Positions 5,619-10,428 of a stretch of 10,428 nucleotides of DNA are shown piece after piece; positions within the stretch are counted from its first letter, which is position 1; each line of letters begins with the position of its first letter. The notes beneath the pieces were generated by a model. The model was given only the letters and a program-made list of their open reading frames with translations. It was not told the DNA's origin and ran no database searches. Source of the stretch: Gp13-AA77 sp036521995 (lineage in GTDB: Bacteria; Acidobacteriota; Terriglobia; UBA7540). The position numbers and the translations under genes were made by a program. Location: positions 1 to 10,428 of the forward strand of contig DATDGR010000213.1 in the NCBI GenBank assembly GCA_036521995.1, in the 5' to 3' direction.

Positions 5619-7427
5619 ATGACCCTGCGCGAAAAGGCCGAGGCGGCGCCTCTGCGGCCAGGTGTGTATCTCTTCAAAGACTACAGCGGCAAGCCGGTGT
5701 ATGTGGGCAAGGCGCGCTCGCTGCGCCTGCGCCTGCGCTCGTACTTCCAGGAGTCGCGCCCGCCGGACGAGAAGCGCGATCGCATGCTCGAGGCCGCCAT
5801 CGACCTCGAAATCATCCTGGTGGACAATGAAAAAGAGGCCATGGCGCTTGAAAACAACCTCATCAAGCGCTTCCAGCCGCGCTACAACATCCTGCTGCGC
5901 GACGACAAGACATATCCTTACATCAAGCTGACGCTGGCCGAGCGCTGGCCGCGGGTGTACGTCACGCGCCGGCTGCGCAAGGACGGCTCCGCCTACTTCG
6001 GGCCTTACTTCCCGGCCAACCTGGCCTATCGGGTGGTGGACTTCATTCATCGCTCGTTCGGGGTGCCTTCCTGCAAGGTTGATCTGACGCGCTTTCACCC
6101 GCGTCCCTGCCTGCAATACCACATCAAGCGCTGCGTTGGACCTTGCGTGGAGGGCTACACCACCACGGAGGCTTATGGCGAGGCAGTGGGCCAGGTGCGG
6201 ATGCTGCTGGACGGCCGCGTCAATGACCTTATTCGCCACTTGCGCGAGTCGATGGCGGCTGCGTCCAAAGGCCTGCGTTACGAGGAGGCCGCGCGCTGCC
6301 GGGATCGGATCAGCACGCTGGAGCAGCTCGCGGAGCGCCAGAAGATGGAGGCCTCCGAGGGCCGCGACGCGGACTTCTTCGGCTTCCACCAGGAAGGTCC
6401 GCAGGTGGCAGTGGACCTGTTCCATGTGCGCGGCGGGCGGGTGGCAGACCGCCGGGAGTTCTTCTGGGAAGACGCGGAGCCGTTCGAGCCGGCGGCCTTC
6501 TTCTCGGCTTTGCTGAAGCAGGTCTACCTTGATCAGCTCTATCTGCCGGACATGATCCACGTGCCCGCCGAGTTCGACGATCGGGAGTTGCTGGAAGAGG
6601 TCCTGTCTGAGAAGCGAACCCGCCGGGTACGCATCCAGGTCCCGGAGCGTGGCGCCAAGCACGCGTTGGTGGAGCTGGTGGCCCGCAACGCTCTTCATTC
6701 CTTCACCCGCCGCTTCCGGGTGGCGAATCCGCCGGCCCGTGAGATGGCGGAGCAGTTGGCCGAAGCGCTCGATCTGGAACACGCCCCGCAGCGGATCGAG
6801 TGCTTTGACGTTTCCCATATCCAGGGAACGGATGTGGTCGCTTCCATGGTGGTGTGGGAAGACGGTAAGATGAAGAAGTCCGACTACCGGAAGTTCATCG
6901 TGCGATCGGGTCCCCGGAATGACGACTTCGCCAGCATGCGAGAGGTGGTGGGGCGGCGCTACAAGCGGGTCCTGGAGGAGCAGGCTGCGCTGCCGGACCT
7001 GATCCTGATCGACGGCGGCGTCGGCCAGCTTCACGCTGCCGCCGCGGCGCTCGAGGATCTGGGGACGATTAATCATCCTATGGCCGCCATCGCCAAAAGA
7101 GAGGAGGTCCTTTACGCCCTGGGTCGGGAGGACGAGCCCGTAGCGCTCGATCACCACTCGCCAGCGTTGCATCTGGTTCAGCAGATTCGGGATGAGGCTC
7201 ATCGCTTTGCAGTCAGGTTTCACCGCTCGCGACGCTCCGGTCGCGAGCTGTCCACCGAGCTACTTGAGATTCCGGGAGTGGGTGCGAAGACGGCGCGAAA
7301 ACTGCTCAGTCAATTTGGCAGCGTGACCGCGGTCAAGCAACTTTCTGCACAGGAGCTTGGGCAGGTGGTGCGGCCCAAAGAAGCCCGGATGATCCGTGAA
7401 CACTTCAACTCAGCTGGGTCGCCATAA
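5619..7427 (+). CDS. uvrC: UvrABC excinuclease subunit C
   Basis: 602 residues, full length for UvrC, which makes both incisions around bulky DNA lesions in nucleotide excision repair with UvrA and UvrB. Domains: GIY-YIG nuclease (about 12-95) with GVY (15-17), YVG (28-30), an arginine in SLRLRLRSYF and E78 in MALENNLIK; four cluster cysteines C152, C164, C172 and C176, spaced exactly as the 4Fe-4S ligands of E. coli UvrC; a UVR/UvrB-binding helix pair (about 204-240, YEEAARCRDRISTLEQL); an RNase H-like nuclease (about 390-535) with D397 (FDVSH), D436 (DDFASM), D465 (LIDGG) and the RDEAHRFAVRFHR block; and helix-hairpin-helix repeats (about 546-582, LLEIPGVGAKTARKLL). All expected catalytic residues are present, so it should work. 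No strong ribosome site precedes the ATG. It appears to be transcribed alone, with long spacers on both sides. Confidence 0.97.
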   Translation: MTLREKAEAAPLRPGVYLFKDYSGKPVYVGKARSLRLRLRSYFQESRPPDEKRDRMLEAAIDLEIILVDNEKEAMALENNLIKRFQPRYNILLRDDKTYPYIKLTLAERWPRVYVTRRLRKDGSAYFGPYFPANLAYRVVDFIHRSFGVPSCKVDLTRFHPRPCLQYHIKRCVGPCVEGYTTTEAYGEAVGQVRMLLDGRVNDLIRHLRESMAAASKGLRYEEAARCRDRISTLEQLAERQKMEASEGRDADFFGFHQEGPQVAVDLFHVRGGRVADRREFFWEDAEPFEPAAFFSALLKQVYLDQLYLPDMIHVPAEFDDRELLEEVLSEKRTRRVRIQVPERGAKHALVELVARNALHSFTRRFRVANPPAREMAEQLAEALDLEHAPQRIECFDVSHIQGTDVVASMVVWEDGKMKKSDYRKFIVRSGPRNDDFASMREVVGRRYKRVLEEQAALPDLILIDGGVGQLHAAAAALEDLGTINHPMAAIAKREEVLYALGREDEPVALDHHSPALHLVQQIRDEAHRFAVRFHRSRRSGRELSTELLEIPGVGAKTARKLLSQFGSVTAVKQLSAQELGQVVRPKEARMIREHFNSAGSP

Positions 7428-7692
7428 ACAGGATGACTGTCCTAACTATGACGAGACTCCCTGTGCGAGATCCGTTCGGAGGCAAAATGCGTTAGGCGAA
7501 CAAGGGAGGCTAACATCGGCCCTTCAACGATTTATTTATTCTTTGTTATTTCATGTTTGCACCTGGGATGGTTTCGACGCTAAACTTGGCACTGGGACGC
7601 CTGCCGCAAGAACAGGAGGGCGGTTTCGAAGATAAAACAGTCCAACTAGACTGTTTAATGGTTCGGGCGAATTTCGTACCCAACCAGGGAGG
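7428..7692. other. Spacer between uvrC and the YtxH cluster
   Basis: About 265 bases without a gene. It holds an A/T-rich stretch near 7527-7555 and the perfect inverted repeat AAACAGTC/GACTGTTT at 7635-7656. GGGATGGTTTCGACG near 7566 recalls a tmRNA 5' end, but no tmRNA body follows. The promoter of the YtxH cluster should lie here; I see no consensus pair. Confidence 0.4.
7635..7656. promoter_or_regulatory. Perfect 8-base inverted repeat upstream of the YtxH cluster
   Basis: AAACAGTC (7635-7642), loop CAACTA, GACTGTTT (7649-7656). It lies about 40 bases before the first YtxH ATG. It could be a leader hairpin or the operator of a dimeric regulator. With only a short T-run and no gene ending just before it, a terminator is less likely. 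Confidence 0.35.
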
Positions 7693-7698
7693 GTGAAC

Positions 7699-7920
7699 AT
7701 GAGCGAAAATGATGGCGGCTCCAAGGTGGCCATTTTTCTGGCCGGTGTCGGCCTCGGCGCGGTCGTGGCTTTGCTGTTCGCGCCCACCTCAGGCAGAGAG
7801 GCTCGGAGGCTCATTAGTCGAAAGGCCGACGAGGGCCGTGATTACGTGAGCGCCAAGAGCCGTGCCGTTCGGCGTCAAGCCGAAGAGTTGGCGGAGAAAG
7901 CGAAGGATTTGGTGGTTTGA
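7699..7920 (+). CDS. YtxH-domain small membrane protein, copy A
   Basis: 73 residues with the YtxH layout: a short polar N-terminus (MSENDGGS), one hydrophobic segment (about 9-28, VAIFLAGVGLGAVVALLFAP) ending in the hallmark LLFAPTSGREARR, then a charged amphipathic helix (ADEGRDYVSAKSRAVRRQAE, then ELAEKAKDLV) likely to form a coiled coil inside the cell. YtxH proteins are tied to general or envelope stress in Bacillus, but their molecular role is unknown. I start at the ATG at 7699, not the GTG two codons earlier, because GGGAGGG lies five bases before it. The next gene is a close paralogue with an almost identical N-terminal half, so this is a tandem duplication. This copy is shorter, lacking the extra lysine- and glutamine-rich C-terminal helix. 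Confidence 0.85.
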   Translation: MSENDGGSKVAIFLAGVGLGAVVALLFAPTSGREARRLISRKADEGRDYVSAKSRAVRRQAEELAEKAKDLVV

Positions 7921-7991
7921 TCATCTCTGGTGTGGAACACCGCTAATCCGATATAAATCGATACTGGAGCATACCGTAGCGGAGGTTGAAG

Positions 7992-8288
7992 ATGAGCGAG
8001 AACAACACTGGTTCGAAACTGACATTCTTCCTTGCCGGCCTCGGCGTAGGCGCCATCCTGGCGCTGCTCTTTGCGCCTGCGTCAGGCGAGGAGTCACGCA
8101 GGTTTCTGAGCGACAGGGCCGATGAAGGTCGGGAATACGTGACGGGTAAGGGTCGGGAAATACGGCAGCAGGCGGAAGAACTGGTTGAGAAAGCCAAAGA
8201 CCTGGTGACCCAGCAGAAGGAACAATTGTCGGCTGCGCTCGAGGCCGGCAAACAAGCCTACCAGGACGAGAAGGCCAAATCACGCTAG
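7992..8288 (+). CDS. YtxH-domain small membrane protein, copy B
   Basis: 98 residues. Residues 1-75 parallel copy A almost position by position: MSENNTGSK, a hydrophobic segment (FFLAGLGVGAILALLFAP), then APASGEESRRFLSDRADEGR and QQAEELVEKAKDLV. A further helix follows, rich in K, Q, E and A (about 75-98, TQQKEQLSAALEAGKQAYQD), typical of longer YtxH proteins, which probably extends the coiled coil. The start is the ATG at 7992, with GGAGG six bases upstream; an in-frame TTG two codons earlier is less suited. It is 71 bases from copy A and 11 from the next gene, so the three probably share a transcript. The paralogues may form a mixed membrane complex; that is inference. Confidence 0.87.
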   Translation: MSENNTGSKLTFFLAGLGVGAILALLFAPASGEESRRFLSDRADEGREYVTGKGREIRQQAEELVEKAKDLVTQQKEQLSAALEAGKQAYQDEKAKSR

Positions 8289-8299
8289 GCGGGAGACCC

Positions 8300-8824
8300 A
8301 TGGCTCATGAGGGCCTGCTCACTGTTTTCGTCATCGTCACCGCCTTGGCGGTGGCGATGCAGGCGGCCATACTTTTCGCGATATACCGCTCCTTGAGTCA
8401 GCTCATTAAGGCGGTCGCCCGAATCGACGCCGCGTTCAAAGAGCATCTGAATCCCGTTTTAGGCTCCATTCAAGCTATCGCGGCGGCCGCGAGAGAACCG
8501 GTAGGAACGATTCTGTCTAACTTCGCCGAGATCAGTGTTGTTCTGCGTCAACGCACCCTCAGCGCGGATGCCTTGGCCGCGGAGGCAATCAATCGGGCCC
8601 GGACGGAGATCATCCGCGTCGACGAGTTGATGTCGAGGATCGTCCTGAAAGTGGACCGAGCTTCCGAGGCAGTGGAGCGCGGGGTGCTGGTGCCGGTGCG
8701 GGAGATTTCCGCGGTCATGGCAGGATTTCGCAAGGGGCTCGAGTTCTTTTTGGGGCGGCGCCGCCCCCCGGCGCGCGGCGAACGCAGCCCGAACACGCCC
8801 CACGAAGAGCAACTTTTTATCTGA
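8300..8824 (+). CDS. DUF948/YtxG-like single-pass membrane protein
   Basis: 174 residues. One N-terminal membrane segment (about 5-28, GLLTVFVIVTALAVAMQAAI) is followed by a long helical, heptad-rich region (LSQLIKAVARIDAAFKEHLN, then repeated hydrophobic-charged patterns to about residue 130). A basic, proline-rich stretch (FFLGRRRPPARGER) precedes a short tail. The architecture, and a position right after two YtxH genes, resemble YtxG/DUF948 proteins that accompany YtxH in Bacillus. The family call rests on layout and context, not on a clear motif. The ATG follows GGGAG by four bases, and the gene starts 11 bases after copy B, supporting an operon. Alternatives include a methyl-accepting-like or other coiled-coil membrane scaffold of unknown function. 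Confidence 0.75.
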   Translation: MAHEGLLTVFVIVTALAVAMQAAILFAIYRSLSQLIKAVARIDAAFKEHLNPVLGSIQAIAAAAREPVGTILSNFAEISVVLRQRTLSADALAAEAINRARTEIIRVDELMSRIVLKVDRASEAVERGVLVPVREISAVMAGFRKGLEFFLGRRRPPARGERSPNTPHEEQLFI

Positions 8825-8942
8825 CGCCCAGGCAGGCGCGATGTATTATCGGACATTCTCCCCTTGACAGCTACGGCAAGGTCCGGGAGGAGAGCATGAG
8901 TTCGCGGACAACCGCCAAGGTAAGCAAAGAGGGAGAATCTCA

Positions 8943-8974
8943 ATGTCATATATTACTGTCGGTAAGGAAAATTG
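8943..8974 (+). pseudogene. 5' end of an alpha/beta hydrolase cut by the IS
   Basis: An ATG with GGGAG seven bases upstream starts MSYITVGKEN, the usual N-terminus of a group of alpha/beta hydrolases annotated as non-haem chloroperoxidases, in which a strand such as IDLYYEDHG follows. Here the frame meets the terminal bases of the ISL3 element right after the tenth codon and reads into it without hydrolase character. No hydrolase sequence is seen after the far IS end, so the gene is truncated, not merely split. Ten residues is a short match, so the family name is tentative. An overlapping frame from 8896 with a strong ribosome site, reading MSSRTTAKVSKEG, also runs into the IS. Confidence 0.5.
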
Positions 8975-9011
8975 GTTCGTCAGAAGAATTCGTGGGTCGA
9001 ATCCGGCTCGG
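8975..9011 (+). repeat. ISL3 terminal inverted repeat, 3' (left) end
   Basis: GTTCGTCA (8975-8982) plus an inner CCGGCTCGG (9003-9011), both found inverted at 10327-10361. The outer bases GGTTCGTCAGAA resemble ISL3 ends that I recall as GGCTCTTCGTCAGAA. The repeat overlaps the transposase C-terminal codons. Confidence 0.5.
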
Positions 9012-10140
9012 GCAACTTGCCAAGTGAGTGATAGAGCGCAAGTTCGAGGCAGCGGAAGGTGCGGAAGCCGTAGGATTTTCTCATGGTGACTTTAGCCTTG
9101 TTGTTCAGACCCTCGACGACTCCGCTGGAAAGCAGCTTCTGAGCGCGGAAATAGTTGAGGATCAGTTCGCGGCGCTGGCGGAGTGACAGGGCGATGTGCT
9201 TCATCGGCTCGATGCGCGAGCGCATCACTTGGCGACACCAGTCATCGAGGAACTTTCCGGCCCATGCGGGCGAGTTGTAATCCCAGAGCTGCTGAAAGGA
9301 TTCCTTAAGAAGGTAAGCCCGTACGGTCTTCAGGTTGTAACGGAGCAGATCGCGCAACCGGAAGCGCTGTTCCGTCTTCAGATTCTCTCCGCGTTTGAGC
9401 AGTAGCCAGCGCGACTTCTTCAGCACGGGCACGCCGCCCTCGCTTGCTATGCGGCGCGATTCTCCCGCCCGGACTTCGTCCAGTGCCTTGTTCATTTTCG
9501 CCACGATGTGAAAACGATCGAGGATGTGAAGCGCCTCGGAGCATTTCTCGCGAATGACTTTCAGGTAGGGTTCCCACATATCGGAGCAGACGAACACGAT
9601 CTTCGAAGCCAGTTCGTCGCCGATGACGGTGAAAAATCCCCGAAAGGATTCGATGGTTCTTTCGCGGCCCACCCAAAGCAGACGGGTGATGCCGAGATCG
9701 ATCTGATAAACCAGAGTCAAGTACTTGTGGCCTTTGGCATATTGGATCTCATCGACGCCGATCGCATCGATTTGGCCTAGCACCCGGTGCTCCAGCCCGA
9801 AGGTGACGACGTGTTCCACCACCGCGTCGAAGACCTTGTCCCAGGAGGTGCGAAAGGCCTCCGCCGTCTCTTTCCATGACAGTCGCCGCGCCCAACGGGC
9901 TAGGAAGAGCATGTAGGCTTTGGTCAGTGTGCGTTTGCCATCGCCCCAGGGAACTTCTTCGACAGCCACAATGCCGCAGCGGCGACAGTTGACGCGCCGC
10001 ATGGTGTAGAGAAGGAAGACGAGAAATCCCCAAAGGGGAATGAACTCAAAGCGCCGTTCGGCGAGCTGGTCATAACCGGGCGCCGGCAAATGGCAGCGCG
10101 AGCAGACTGCGGCCGAACCCTTGCGCGGTCGCACGGCCAC
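8980..10140 (-). CDS. ISL3-family transposase
   Basis: 386 residues from a GTG at 10140. Order: zinc-binding cysteines CSRC (13-16) and CRRC (52-55); a helix-turn-helix region (about 70-110, with RLSWKETAEAFRTSWDKVF); then the DDE catalytic domain with D130 (IGVDEIQYAKGHKY), D187 (VFVCSDMWEPYLK) and E343 (SGVVEGLNNKAK), ending in LGKLPEPDSTHEFF, typical of the family. It moves the element by cutting at its terminal repeats. The catalytic core is uninterrupted. The N-terminus is odd: the same frame continues upstream for about 25 codons with family-like sequence (NRCHRFRGFVYQHVHFSADT), yet no ATG, GTG or TTG occurs there before an in-frame TAA. Initiation may use ATT near 10222-10227, or this copy has lost its start; the GTG start would just omit that segment. 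Confidence 0.88.
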   Translation of the reverse strand: MAVRPRKGSAAVCSRCHLPAPGYDQLAERRFEFIPLWGFLVFLLYTMRRVNCRRCGIVAVEEVPWGDGKRTLTKAYMLFLARWARRLSWKETAEAFRTSWDKVFDAVVEHVVTFGLEHRVLGQIDAIGVDEIQYAKGHKYLTLVYQIDLGITRLLWVGRERTIESFRGFFTVIGDELASKIVFVCSDMWEPYLKVIREKCSEALHILDRFHIVAKMNKALDEVRAGESRRIASEGGVPVLKKSRWLLLKRGENLKTEQRFRLRDLLRYNLKTVRAYLLKESFQQLWDYNSPAWAGKFLDDWCRQVMRSRIEPMKHIALSLRQRRELILNYFRAQKLLSSGVVEGLNNKAKVTMRKSYGFRTFRCLELALYHSLGKLPEPDSTHEFF

Positions 10141-10428
10141 TTCGATACTCTTCGTGTCGGCACTGAAGTGGACGTGCTGATAGACAAAACCTCGGAAACG
10201 ATGGCAGCGGTTTTCTCCGAAAATAATTACCCGGGCGTCTCCGGCTTTGATGTTTTGGCCTTTCGAGGGCGTCCAGGTTTAGCGGTAACTCCGTCCGGGG
10301 AAATTCTCTTGGGCCCTGTCGAAACACCGAGCCGGCCCAGGCATCGGAGATGATGACGAACGATACGTTTTCTGCGCTGTTCGTCCACTGGTGGCGATGG
10401 CGCCTGCGCCAGCGGTTGCTGGGTTTGT
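10141..10428. other. Right-edge stretch: transposase leader and unknown flank
   Basis: Bases 10141 to about 10221 continue the transposase frame upstream of its nominal GTG. From there to 10361 I see no gene. A plus-strand frame opens at ATG 10350 or 10353, reading MTNDTFSALFVHWWRWRLRQ and leaving the window; GGAG precedes it, but it starts inside the proposed IS end and matches nothing I know, so I do not call it a gene. Confidence 0.35.
10327..10361 (-). repeat. Candidate ISL3 terminal inverted repeat, 5' (right) end
   Basis: Read on the minus strand, GTTCGTCA (10361 to 10354) is followed 26 bases from the end by CCGGCTCGG (10335 to 10327). The two blocks match the left end in order and nearly in spacing, which is unlikely by chance although the bases between them differ. 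A boundary here leaves about 220 bases between the IS end and the transposase GTG. Confidence 0.4.

Larger units (their letters stand above)
8974..10362 (-). mobile_element. ISL3-family insertion sequence, boundaries tentative
   Basis: About 1.39 kb holding one minus-strand ISL3 transposase. The left end is firm: GGTTCGTCAGAA (8974-8985) overlaps the last codons and stop, as in related ISL3 elements whose end follows the stop at once. The right end is tentative: the complement of 10354-10361 repeats GTTCGTCA, and CCGGCTCGG then occurs at a similar depth inside both ends (9003-9011, and complement of 10327-10335; 28 and 26 bases in). I see no matching 8-base target duplication (left flank GAAAATTG, right flank GATACGTT), which suggests later rearrangement or a different right boundary. 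Confidence 0.6.

Noticed and set aside
5460..7223. 587-residue minus-strand open frame opposite uvrC
   Set aside because: It is a GC-driven antisense frame. uvrC on the plus strand carries all family motifs, while this frame has no recognisable domain or ribosome site.
7562..7692. tmRNA-like 5' end (GGGATGGTTTCGACG)
   Set aside because: The bases recall the conserved ssrA start, but no tag reading frame, tRNA-like 3' end or acceptor pairing follows, and a protein-coding cluster begins within 140 bases.
10350..10428. Start of a plus-strand gene leaving the window (MTNDTFSALF...)
   Set aside because: A GGAG lies nearby, but the start falls inside the proposed IS terminal repeat and the 25 visible residues are Trp/Arg-rich without a known match; it cannot be supported from this window.

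Overview
The window looks like a chromosomal segment of a GC-rich soil or sediment bacterium. An Acidobacteriota-like host is my guess, from the full-length UvrC, the tandem YtxH-type proteins and the style of the ISL3 transposase. No rRNA or tRNA is present, so this placement is inference.

Left half, about 1-5100, is accessory DNA. A lone 120-residue protein of unknown family (448-810, minus) has its own promoter. It lies between two diverged direct copies of an approximately 150-base structured repeat (299-448 and 1071-1221), and a shorter third copy sits at 4250-4312. Next is a two-gene minus-strand operon, an AAA-type ATPase (2058-3269) and a DUF4276/TOPRIM-like protein (1390-2061), with an ATGA overlap. 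This is a split version of the OLD/PARIS/AbiL style of ATPase plus nuclease-like defence pair. It is followed by a stranded IS630-type helix-turn-helix half-transposase with no DDE partner (3578-4111), then by a ParD/ParE-type toxin-antitoxin pair (4395-4959, plus) and a terminator-like hairpin.

Right half is mainly housekeeping DNA on the plus strand: uvrC (5619-7427), whose visible catalytic and cluster residues are intact, then a compact cluster of two tandem YtxH-type single-pass proteins (7699-7920, 7992-8288) and a DUF948/YtxG-like membrane protein (8300-8824), resembling the Bacillus ytxGH arrangement. Downstream, the first ten codons of what appears to be an alpha/beta hydrolase (8943-8972) run directly into an ISL3-family insertion sequence (about 8974-10362) whose transposase is on the minus strand. 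The rest of the hydrolase is not visible on the far side.

The best candidates for a second look are the split ATPase-TOPRIM operon, the orphan gene bracketed by structured repeats, and the ISL3 element with a disrupted target and an unusual 5' end.
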